A stretch of 64,000 nt of DNA, taken from CAVSXS01 sp963767715 (lineage in GTDB: Bacteria > Chloroflexota > Ktedonobacteria > Ktedonobacterales > Ktedonobacteraceae). The notes under the pieces are model-generated. The model worked only from the letters and a program-made list of their open reading frames with translations, ran no database searches and was not told where the DNA came from. Location: contig CAVYFA010000001.1 of assembly GCA_963767715.1 (NCBI GenBank), positions 868,001-932,000 of the forward strand. The letters run 5' to 3'. The position numbers and the translations under genes were made by a program. This document shows positions 57,062 to 64,000 of the stretch, piece by piece (the stretch's first letter is position 1; each line of letters starts with the position of its first letter).

Positions 57062-58447
57062 ATGAAAACCATCGTACCAGGCGCCCCGGCCGTGCCGGAG
57101 GAAAAGAGACCGCACCCCCTGAAGCAGGCGCTCCAGTGGGCACGCGTCAACAGCGTCATGCTCCTCAATGCCGGATCATTGGTAGGTACCACGGCCGTAA
57201 CTTCGGTCCTCGGCTTCGTTTACTGGTGGCTGGCGGCGCGGCAATTTCCACCTCAAGCCGTTGGCTTTGCCTCCGCTGCTATCTCAGCCATGACGCTGCT
57301 CGGATCGTTCGCCATCGTCGGACTCGGTACGCTCTTGCTCGGCGAGCTGCCGCTCCAGCGCGGGAGAGAAGCGTCGCTCATAGGCACAGCGCTGATGCTG
57401 GTCGCGGCGATTGGAGGGCTGCTGGGCCTCGCCTTCGCGATTGCCGCGCCGCATGTCTCGAGCGGCTTCCAGGACCTGGGAGCGAGCATCGCGAACAGCG
57501 CGCTGTTTGCCATCGGCGTCAGCCTCACAGCCATTACCCTGGTGCTCGACGACGCGTTGATCGGGCTATTTCGCGGCGGTGTACAGCTCTGGCGCAATGC
57601 CCTGTTCGCCGGAGTGAAGCTCGTGGCTCTGCTGGCAGCCAGCATCTGGCTCTCGCACGTCGTCGGCTTGACGATCTACGCCACGTGGGCGCTTGGAAAC
57701 GCCTGCTCTTTAGTTGCCCTGGCCGGGTACGTTCTGATGAAAAAGGGATGGCCCGGCAGAAACTATTTGCCACGTCTCCGACCGGCTGGGCGCAGCCAGG
57801 ACGCAGTCCGTTGCCGGTCGGAACAAGAGCACCTTCCGCAGTGGGGATTGGTAAGAAAATTGGGGCTTTCCGCGCTCAAACATCACCTGCTCAATGTAAC
57901 GCTGCAAGCTCCCGCGCTCATCCTGCCGGTGCTGGTGACGGTGCTGCTTTCCGCGACGGTGAACGCCTGGTTTTACGTATCCTGGAATCTCTCCAGCATC
58001 GCCAATATTTTTTCGGCTGCCCTCACCATGACGCTCTACGCCGCTACTTCTGCGCAGCCCGGCACGCTGGCCCATAAGATGCGGCTGACCCTGAGCCTGG
58101 CGCTGGCTGCCTGCGTCCTTGCGAATGTCGTGCTGCTCTTCGCCACCACGCAGGTGCTCGACCTCTTCGGCCACAGTTACGCCGAACAGGCCGCCTGGAG
58201 CCTGCGTATCCTCTCGCTCGAATCGTTTCCCTTCATCATTAAGAACCATTACATCGCTGTGAGCAGAATACAGGGCCGTGTCGCACATGCCGCGCGAACC
58301 ACGATAATCACCGGCCTGCTTGAACTGGCCGGCGCTACGCTCGGCGCTTTTCTCGGCGGCTTTACCGGCTTAAGCGCCGGCTGGTTCTGCGCCATGTGCG
58401 CCGAATCGATATTCATGTCCCGCACCGTCTTCAAGGCGGCGCGATGA
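57062..58447 (+). CDS. Polysaccharide flippase-type membrane protein (Wzx/MVF superfamily)
   Basis: The 461-residue protein has about 12 hydrophobic helices and begins with NAGSLVGTTAVTSVLGFVYW, WLAARQFPPQAVGFASAAIS, the pattern of O-antigen and exopolysaccharide flippases. Later SALKHHLLNVTLQAPALILP and LTYAATSAQPGTLAHKM-like text is typical. It should move lipid-linked sugars across the membrane. It is the first gene of the rightward exopolysaccharide cluster; the next ATG is 22 bases on. Confidence 0.85.
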   Translation: MKTIVPGAPAVPEEKRPHPLKQALQWARVNSVMLLNAGSLVGTTAVTSVLGFVYWWLAARQFPPQAVGFASAAISAMTLLGSFAIVGLGTLLLGELPLQRGREASLIGTALMLVAAIGGLLGLAFAIAAPHVSSGFQDLGASIANSALFAIGVSLTAITLVLDDALIGLFRGGVQLWRNALFAGVKLVALLAASIWLSHVVGLTIYATWALGNACSLVALAGYVLMKKGWPGRNYLPRLRPAGRSQDAVRCRSEQEHLPQWGLVRKLGLSALKHHLLNVTLQAPALILPVLVTVLLSATVNAWFYVSWNLSSIANIFSAALTMTLYAATSAQPGTLAHKMRLTLSLALAACVLANVVLLFATTQVLDLFGHSYAEQAAWSLRILSLESFPFIIKNHYIAVSRIQGRVAHAARTTIITGLLELAGATLGAFLGGFTGLSAGWFCAMCAESIFMSRTVFKAAR

Positions 58448-58469
58448 TGAGCATTAATAAGGATAGATC

Positions 58470-60950
58470 ATGGAAATAAAACAATGCGATGTGCTCGTAC
58501 TCGATGCCCGCCTGCGCCAATCCCTGGCGGCCGTGCGATCACTCGGCGCGCGCAGCATCCGCGTGGCCGCGATGGAGACCCACGCCAATGCCCCCACCTT
58601 CTCATCGCGCTGGTGCCGGTACAGCTTCTCTTCTTCAGCGGAAGAGGGATCAGAGGAATATTTCGACTCCCTGGCGCAGGCGCTCGATGCCACGCGCGCA
58701 CGCGTGGTAATCGCCTCCTCGGACGGCACCATCGAGCTGCTGCGCCGCCACCGCGCGCAGCTTGAGACTCGCGCTCAGCCCACCAGGCTCGCGCTGGCAG
58801 GAGAACCGGCGCTGGGCATCGCCATCGACAAACGGCAAACGCTGGAGATCGCCGCACGCCTGGGACTGAAGGTGCCGCGCGGCATCGTTGTAAGCAAGGC
58901 AGATGAAGCGCAGTCAGCCCTGCGCGAGGTGGGGCTGCCCGCCGTCATCAAGCCCACCACGTCATGGTCCTCGAATGGGCAGCAAAGCACCCGGTTAGCG
59001 TCGCGCCTGGTCACGACGCCGGATGAGGCGCTCCGCGCCGTCGAGGAATTGACCCGCTTCGGGGGAAAGACGCTCTTCCAGCAGTTTCTCCCGGGCAGGT
59101 GCGAAGCCATCGGCCTCTTCTATGCACACGGGGAAATCCTGGCTCGTTTCGCCTACTGGGCCAAGCGCAGCGACCCGCCGTTGGGCGGCACCGACGTGAT
59201 GGGCCAGAGTATCCCACTCCCGCCGGATACCGGCGAACAGGCCGCGCGTTTGATCCGCGAAATCGGGCTGGAAGGCTATGCCCTGGTGGAATTCCGGCGT
59301 GATAGCTGCGGGCAGCCCTACCTGATGGAGATCAACGCGCGCCTCAATGCCGGCATTTCGCACGCGGTGGACGCGGGCGTCGATTTCCCGTATATGCTCT
59401 ATCAATGGGCCGCCGGTGAGCAAATCGACGCGGTGAAAACCTATCGCACCGGCAAATGGATGCGCTATCTGAGCGGGGATATCGCCACCACGGCGGCCTC
59501 GCTGGCACAGCGAGGGCGGCCGGGAGTGAACCCACCGGCGCGCGCCATCCTGGACTTCGCGGTTTCTTTCTTCATCCCCGCGCACTACGACTACCTCGAT
59601 TGGCGCGATCCCCTGCCGGCCTTGAGGGCCACCGCCGGCTGGTTCCGCGGCATTCCGCGCTTGATCGGCAGGGCATTTGCGGGCAGCGATGCGCTGCCTT
59701 CTGTGGGAAATTGCAGTAGGGGCGGGAGTGGAGATGGGCGGGGTGGGGAGGCACGCAAGGCACCCGCAAGGGGCCCCGCGCCACTCCCCGCCACCCCTGC
59801 CTCTACAATGAACCGGCATCCGACAAAAAAACCTACCTGTGTAAGCTCTTGGGTCGCCCTCATTCACCCGAAGGAATGTAGACCCAAATTGCACATGTCA
59901 AGAAGCATTGAGTTCGCGCTCGCGGCGTGCCTCTACTACAGCGGTATAGTGAAACTGGCTCGCTGGTGGACGCGGCGACGGGGCCCACGCCTGGTTGTCC
60001 TGTGCTATCACCGCGCCACAGGAGGATCGTTGCGGCAGCATCTGCTCTACCTGCGCCGTCACTATCGCATCCTCCACCTCGAGGCCGCGCTGGAAGCCCT
60101 CTACCGGCAGGAAAAGTCTACCTTCCCGTGGCAGAAGCAGCGCCCGCTGCTCGCCTTGACCTTCGACGATGGATACTACGATAACTATACGGAAGCCTTT
60201 GCTCTCGCGCGTGCGCTGCAAGTACCTATCACCATCTTCCTGGTGCCCGGCTACATCGAGAGCGGCAGGCGCTTCTGGTGGTACGAGCCCCGCTACCTTC
60301 TGCGTCATGCCCAGGCAAGCGAGGCAACCATCGAGGGGCGCACCTATCACCTGCGCAGCGAAGTTGAGAGAAGCGCCCTGGAACAGGCAATCGAGACGCG
60401 CCTCCGCAACGCCTCCTCGGTTGAAGACCGTGAATCATACCTGGCTGCCGTGCGCGCTGCCCTGCTGGCTCCTACATCAGCGAGTGACGAAACCCGCGCC
60501 GCGTTCCCCCTTACCTGGGATCTCGCGCGCGAGATGCAGGAGAGCGGCTGGGTCTCGTTTGACGCCCACACCATGCACCATCCTACCCTGGCGTGCCTCT
60601 CCGACCCCGCTGAGCTAGAGTACGAGGTAAGCGAGTGCCGTGCAGTACTACATGAACAACTGGGCCATCCCGTACGCGCCTTCGCCTATCCAATCGGGAA
60701 AGACGAGCATATCGGGGAAAATGGCCTCGCCGCCGTGCGCGCGGCCCGCTACGACTGGGCCCTCACCACCCTGCACGGCATCAACACCCCCCAGACCGAT
60801 CCTCAACTCCTGCACCGCTTTGTAGTCGATGTAGACCAGCACTGGCTGATGATCGCCGCCAAATCCTCCGGCGCCTGGGACCTCCTCCTCCACCCCTTCC
60901 GCAAACCCCCAACGCCTGTAAAGGGCCCATCCATCTGCTCTCAAGGGTAG
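58470..60950 (+). CDS. ATP-grasp protein joined to a NodB-type polysaccharide deacetylase by a repeat element
   Basis: One open frame of 826 codons contains two proteins. Residues 1-410 are ATP-grasp: GIAIDKRQTLEIAARLGLKV, VGLPAVIKPTTSWSSNGQQS, GKTLFQQFLPGRCEAIGLFY and YLMEINARLNAGISHAVDAG, a ligase of carboxylate-amine type. Residues 415-475 come from a family A repeat (GEARKAPARGPAPLPATPAS). Residues 476-826 are a deacetylase: LLALTFDDGYYDNYTEAFAL (metal Asp-Asp), FDAHTMHHPTLACLSD (His pair) and VRAFAYPIGKDEHIGENGLA. ATG 59895 is a possible own start for the second part, with weak GAAGGA upstream. The final residues PVKGPSICSQG also come from the next repeat copy. Confidence 0.85.
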   Translation: MEIKQCDVLVLDARLRQSLAAVRSLGARSIRVAAMETHANAPTFSSRWCRYSFSSSAEEGSEEYFDSLAQALDATRARVVIASSDGTIELLRRHRAQLETRAQPTRLALAGEPALGIAIDKRQTLEIAARLGLKVPRGIVVSKADEAQSALREVGLPAVIKPTTSWSSNGQQSTRLASRLVTTPDEALRAVEELTRFGGKTLFQQFLPGRCEAIGLFYAHGEILARFAYWAKRSDPPLGGTDVMGQSIPLPPDTGEQAARLIREIGLEGYALVEFRRDSCGQPYLMEINARLNAGISHAVDAGVDFPYMLYQWAAGEQIDAVKTYRTGKWMRYLSGDIATTAASLAQRGRPGVNPPARAILDFAVSFFIPAHYDYLDWRDPLPALRATAGWFRGIPRLIGRAFAGSDALPSVGNCSRGGSGDGRGGEARKAPARGPAPLPATPASTMNRHPTKKPTCVSSWVALIHPKECRPKLHMSRSIEFALAACLYYSGIVKLARWWTRRRGPRLVVLCYHRATGGSLRQHLLYLRRHYRILHLEAALEALYRQEKSTFPWQKQRPLLALTFDDGYYDNYTEAFALARALQVPITIFLVPGYIESGRRFWWYEPRYLLRHAQASEATIEGRTYHLRSEVERSALEQAIETRLRNASSVEDRESYLAAVRAALLAPTSASDETRAAFPLTWDLAREMQESGWVSFDAHTMHHPTLACLSDPAELEYEVSECRAVLHEQLGHPVRAFAYPIGKDEHIGENGLAAVRAARYDWALTTLHGINTPQTDPQLLHRFVVDVDQHWLMIAAKSSGAWDLLLHPFRKPPTPVKGPSICSQG
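59712..59845. repeat. Family A MITE-like repeat, copy 5, inside the fused reading frame
   Basis: The core GGCACGCAAGGCACCCGCAA, GCCTCTACAATGAACCGGCA and the right end AACCTACCTGTGTAAG are family A; the left terminal repeat is missing. It has no stop in the frame of the ATP-grasp and deacetylase genes. Confidence 0.8.
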
Positions 60951-61078
60951 GTTGTTCTCGAGCAAGGGCCAGCGAGGTGGGGAGGCCCGCAAGGCACCCG
61001 CAAGGGGCCCCACACCCCTCCCAGCCGCTCCTGCCTCTACAATGAACCGACATCCAACAAGAAACCTACCTGTATAAG
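60939..61078. repeat. Family A MITE-like repeat, copy 6, after the deacetylase
   Basis: It begins near TCAAGGGTAGGTTGTTCTCG, which holds the deacetylase stop codon TAG (60948-60950), and ends at AACCTACCTGTATAAG. Orientation is the same as copy 5, so the deacetylase is bracketed by two direct copies. Confidence 0.8.
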
Positions 61079-61220
61079 TCTGTATGGGCGACGGAGATGA
61101 GGAGCGGCTGGGAGGGCCTTTATGGTCGCCGCGCCCCGTCGCTCCCCGGTCCCCACGGCTCCCGCCAGCCTCTATAAAGGGCACTGCTATACTGAAAAGT
61201 AGTAGGCCAGAGCCATAACC

Positions 61221-61275
61221 GGCAAGCTTGAGAGCTTGCCAGGCGAGAAATGTAGTGGCACCCCTCGCGGGTGCC
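61221..61275 (+). promoter_or_regulatory. Two hairpins in the leader of the GT4 gene
   Basis: GGCAAGCT/AGCTTGCC (61221-61240) and GGCACCC/GGGTGCC (61257-61275) form two adjacent stems ending 15 bases before ATG 61291. They could act as an attenuator or be repeat remnants. There is no T run. Confidence 0.45.
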
Positions 61276-61290
61276 AGGTTGCAAGGACCA

Positions 61291-62514
61291 ATGCGTATCT
61301 TGATGCTCGCGCAATTCTACCCGCCCACCATCGGCGGGGAAGAGCGCCACGTCGCCGACCTCAGCGCTGAGCTTACGGCCAGGAAGCATCAAGTTTCGGT
61401 TGCCACGTTGTGGCACAAGGGATTCGCCCCCTTCGAAATCGACAAAGGGGTGCGCATCCACCGCATTCGCGGCACAATGCAGCGCATGGAAGCAATCTTC
61501 AGCTACAAAGATCGCCAGTTCGCTCCGCCTTTCACCGACCCGGAAGCACTGCTGGCCCTGCGCCGCATCATCTCGCACGAGCGCCCCGACATCGTGCATG
61601 CCCATAACTGGATCATACACACCTTCACGCCGTTGAAGGCGTGGAGCGGGGCGAAGCTCGTGATGACCCTGCACGATTATAGCCTGGTCTGCGTCCAGAA
61701 GCGCCTCATGCGTCACGGGATACGCTGCAGCGGCCCCGGCTTGAGCAAGTGCCTGGAGTGCGCCGCCGATTTCTACGGGATTGGGAAAGGCGTGCCGTCG
61801 ACGCTGGCGAATTTCGCCTGGGGAGCGCTCGAACGCCGCACCGTCGATATGTTCTTGCCCGTCAGTCACTCGGTCGCCGAACAGACGCGCCTGTCAAAAC
61901 GCGCGGCCCCCTATCGCGTCATCCCGAACTTTATACCGGACGATGTGGAACAGCAGGGAGAAAATGATGATGCACTTCTCGCGCAACTGCCGCAAGGGGA
62001 CTTCTTGCTCTATGTGGGCGACCTGATGCCCGACAAGGGTGTCGATGTATTGCTTCAGGCTCACGCGCAGTTGAAGCGCCAGGTACCCCTGGTGCTCATC
62101 GGGCGTCCCATCAACGGCTACACTGAACGCTTCCCACCGGGCGTCATGCACCTGGGACGCTGGCCCCACAGCGCCATTATGCAGGCCTGGAGCCGCAGCG
62201 CGCTCGCGCTGATCCCTTCGATCTGTCCAGATGCCTGCCCGACGGTGGCAATGGAGGCTATGGTCATGGGCCGGCCCATCGTCGCTTCGCGTATCGGCGG
62301 TCTGACCGATATCATTCTCGATGGCCAGTCCGGCCTGCTCGTTCCTCCTGGCGATGCACAGGCCCTTCAACAGGCCATCCAGTGCCTGCTGGATGATCCC
62401 GAGAGGCGAGCATGTATGGGGGTGATGGCGAGGCAGCGAGTCGGTGAGTTCCAGGCGAAGTCGGTCGTGTCGCGCATCGAAGAGGTCTATCGTGAGGTAG
62501 TAGCGTTATGTTAA
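61291..62514 (+). CDS. GT4-family glycosyltransferase
   Basis: ATG 61291 behind AAGGACC. The 407-residue GT-B enzyme has RILMLAQFYPPTIGGEERHV, PDIVHAHNWIIHTFTPLKAW, VMTLHDYSLVCVQKRLMRHG and a cysteine pair CSGPGLSKCLECAADFYG, then FLLYVGDLMPDKGVDVLLQA, VPLVLIGRPI and LALIPSICPDACPTVAMEAM, whose E is the conserved EX7E end. It transfers a sugar to a growing glycan on the cytosolic side. Its stop overlaps the next start by 7 bases. Confidence 0.92.
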   Translation: MRILMLAQFYPPTIGGEERHVADLSAELTARKHQVSVATLWHKGFAPFEIDKGVRIHRIRGTMQRMEAIFSYKDRQFAPPFTDPEALLALRRIISHERPDIVHAHNWIIHTFTPLKAWSGAKLVMTLHDYSLVCVQKRLMRHGIRCSGPGLSKCLECAADFYGIGKGVPSTLANFAWGALERRTVDMFLPVSHSVAEQTRLSKRAAPYRVIPNFIPDDVEQQGENDDALLAQLPQGDFLLYVGDLMPDKGVDVLLQAHAQLKRQVPLVLIGRPINGYTERFPPGVMHLGRWPHSAIMQAWSRSALALIPSICPDACPTVAMEAMVMGRPIVASRIGGLTDIILDGQSGLLVPPGDAQALQQAIQCLLDDPERRACMGVMARQRVGEFQAKSVVSRIEEVYREVVALC

Positions 62515-64000
62515 CCATGCAGCACGCGTTCGCCGGGGGGCTTGCCCGCTTACAGGACCCACAGCCGGAGGACTTTGCCGCCCGCGGCTTGCGCTCGGCG
62601 AAACCTGGTGCGAGCCCGCTTGGCCTGTTCCCACTGCTCGGATTAACCAGCGCGTTGGGTGTTCTACTTGTCTCTATTTCATTCGATATGTCGCAATACG
62701 GCAACCTGGTGCTCGAAAGCTTATTCCTGCCGGGCCTGCTCCTCATCTATGTGCCCTGCCTGGTGCGCCTCATTTCGCCCACTCCACAGCGCATCGAGCG
62801 GATTTGTCTGCTCTGCGTGGTCGGGATCAGTTTCTTCCTGGTCCAGGTGATGATAAGCCCGCAATACATCTCACCGTATGATGCCTCGCTGCACTGGGTA
62901 ACGGCGGATAGCATACTCAGGACGCTGCACCTCTTCGGTGTAAACTCCCTGCTTCCTGTCAGCCCTTATTATCCCGGACTCGAAATTGTGACGAACGCGC
63001 TTGTCACAGTGGGCGGCCTGAGCACGTTTCAAGCGGGGACAGCCGTGATAGCCTTTGCCCGTTTGCTCATGGTACTGGCACTCTATCTGTTTTACGAGCA
63101 GATAACCGTCTCGAGCCGTATGGCAGGCATCGCTACTATGATCTACATGACCAATCCGCATTTTCTGTTTTTCGATGCCATATTCAGCTACGAAACGCTG
63201 GCCCTTCCGATTGCCACGTTTATGTTCTACGCCCTGGCTCGCTATGACACGGAGCGTCAGGCTTTTGCATTGGGAGATCTCAAAGGGCGACCGCAAGGGT
63301 GCGCCCCTACTATAACGACGGTGAGTCGTCATCGCTTCGCGGTTATGGTAGGGGCGCACCCTTGCGGTCGCCCTTTGGGAACCCTGCTGCTTGTCGCCTG
63401 GCTCACCATGGCGGCTCTCACCATCACTCATCACATGACGGATTTTGTCTTCGTCGGGCTGCTCGCGCTCTGGGCTATCGTCTCAATGAGGCGAGGGTGG
63501 AGTATGCGGGGTATTCTTGCCGCGTTCACGCTTTCCGGCCTGCTGTTCGCGCTTGCCTACGCTTTTCTCATGCCGGGAAATCCGGTCTGGTCGTATCTCT
63601 CCTCGTACTTTACAACTGCGTTCGCTGAACTCGACCACATCCTGGCAGGCAGCGGATCGGCCCGGCCGTTGTTCGCTGCACATGGCGCCCCTCCGGCTCC
63701 TGCCTGGGACCGGCTCTTGATGCTGGGCTCGGTCGCGCTGGCTACGCTTGGGCTTCCCTTTGGTCTGTTCAGCCTCTGGAAACAACACCGCCACAATGCG
63801 CTGGCCATTACGCTCGGCATTTTCGCGCTCGCCTACCCCGTGACCCAGGTGTTTCGCTTCACTAACTACGGCTCCGAAATCACCGATCGCTCGGCAGCAT
63901 TTCTCTTCTTACCCCTCGCCTACGTGCTGGCCATCTTCATCACGCAATTCTGGCCGACCCGGCACCTCAACCGCAGGGCCATAGCACTCATCTCCTGCGT
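62508..64000 (+). CDS. Multi-helix membrane protein of the exopolysaccharide cluster (partial, runs off right edge)
   Basis: ATG 62508 (or 62517) overlaps the GT4 stop. The frame is open to the window end, 497 codons. At least nine hydrophobic helices are seen, such as LLGLTSALGVLLVSISFDMS, LLCVVGISFFLVQVMISPQY and LLSVALATLGLPFGLFSLWK-like text, with soluble loops SPYDASLHWVTADSILRTLH that resemble dolichyl-type glycosyltransferases or polysaccharide polymerases. Residues 259-290 (KGRPQGCAPT ... VGAHPCGRP) come from a family B palindrome read in frame. No family is named with confidence. Confidence 0.75.
   Translation, partial: MLTMQHAFAGGLARLQDPQPEDFAARGLRSAKPGASPLGLFPLLGLTSALGVLLVSISFDMSQYGNLVLESLFLPGLLLIYVPCLVRLISPTPQRIERICLLCVVGISFFLVQVMISPQYISPYDASLHWVTADSILRTLHLFGVNSLLPVSPYYPGLEIVTNALVTVGGLSTFQAGTAVIAFARLLMVLALYLFYEQITVSSRMAGIATMIYMTNPHFLFFDAIFSYETLALPIATFMFYALARYDTERQAFALGDLKGRPQGCAPTITTVSRHRFAVMVGAHPCGRPLGTLLLVAWLTMAALTITHHMTDFVFVGLLALWAIVSMRRGWSMRGILAAFTLSGLLFALAYAFLMPGNPVWSYLSSYFTTAFAELDHILAGSGSARPLFAAHGAPPAPAWDRLLMLGSVALATLGLPFGLFSLWKQHRHNALAITLGIFALAYPVTQVFRFTNYGSEITDRSAAFLFLPLAYVLAIFITQFWPTRHLNRRAIALISC
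63282..63376. repeat. Family B palindrome, copy 3, inside the membrane protein gene
   Basis: The two 29-bp arms 63282-63310 and 63348-63376 are perfect reverse complements (AAAGGGCGACCGCAAGGGTG onward). The 37-base centre TATAACGACGG ... GGTTATG is also partly symmetric. No stop occurs in the gene's frame. Confidence 0.9.

Overview
The window looks like a chromosomal segment of a Ktedonobacteria-type member of the Chloroflexota. This is inferred from the mixture of genes: a WD40-repeat Ser/Thr kinase, several large sensor kinases, DinB-family proteins, a DUF2236 oxygenase, SBBP beta-propeller and PQQ-like propeller proteins, an Rrf2 regulator and a MerR-B12 regulator. The many palindromic intergenic repeats also fit. 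No 16S rRNA or core marker gene is present, so the placement is a judgement and not proven.

1-14 kb is mostly intact housekeeping and regulatory sequence. It holds a MazG-type NTP pyrophosphohydrolase (cut by the left edge), a VOC protein, a zinc-ribbon membrane protein, a histidine kinase with a LuxR DNA-binding tail, a glycolipid-binding family protein, tRNA-Thr(TGT), a WD40 protein kinase, a RibD-C reductase, a MazF/PemK-like protein, selA, a DUF1697 protein and a secreted M23 peptidase. 14-32 kb is an accessory and decaying zone. Almost every long gene carries single-base frameshifts: an SBBP propeller, an IS1182-type transposase, a membrane sensor, a PQQ propeller, a proteasome-like protein, an IS66 transposase and a TOPRIM protein. 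Between them are a few intact genes (DinB, DUF4230-like, TPR).

29-33.4 kb is a leftward cluster that resembles a defence island: an HsdR-N-like nuclease bounded by 21-bp direct repeats, a frameshifted TOPRIM protein, an unknown protein and an Mrr-like nuclease. It is followed upstream by an XPB helicase-Bax1 nuclease operon (33.4-36.5 kb), which is intact. 37-57 kb returns to intact genes: aldo/keto reductase, DUF4388-like protein, alkyltransferase-like protein, DoxX, Rrf2, a two-component pair, a MerR-B12 regulator with an overlapping PAS gene and a divergent ECF sigma factor, cytochrome P450, DinB, an LLM oxidoreductase, an MpaB-like oxygenase, a three-gene YbjQ-like operon, a glycosyltransferase fused to a degenerate GGDEF domain, and a PNPOx-family protein. 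57-64 kb is a rightward exopolysaccharide-type cluster: flippase, ATP-grasp fused to a polysaccharide deacetylase, a GT4 glycosyltransferase and a large membrane protein cut by the right edge.

The most unusual layer is a set of dispersed palindromic or MITE-like repeats. At least four families are visible here (called A, B, C and D below), plus a one-copy palindrome (E). Several copies lie inside genes and are translated in frame. One sits in the histidine kinase, one in the last membrane protein, one forms the end of a TPR protein, and one joins the ATP-grasp and deacetylase genes into a single reading frame. This resembles the protein-coding palindromic elements known from Rickettsia and is the strongest candidate here for a poorly described phenomenon.
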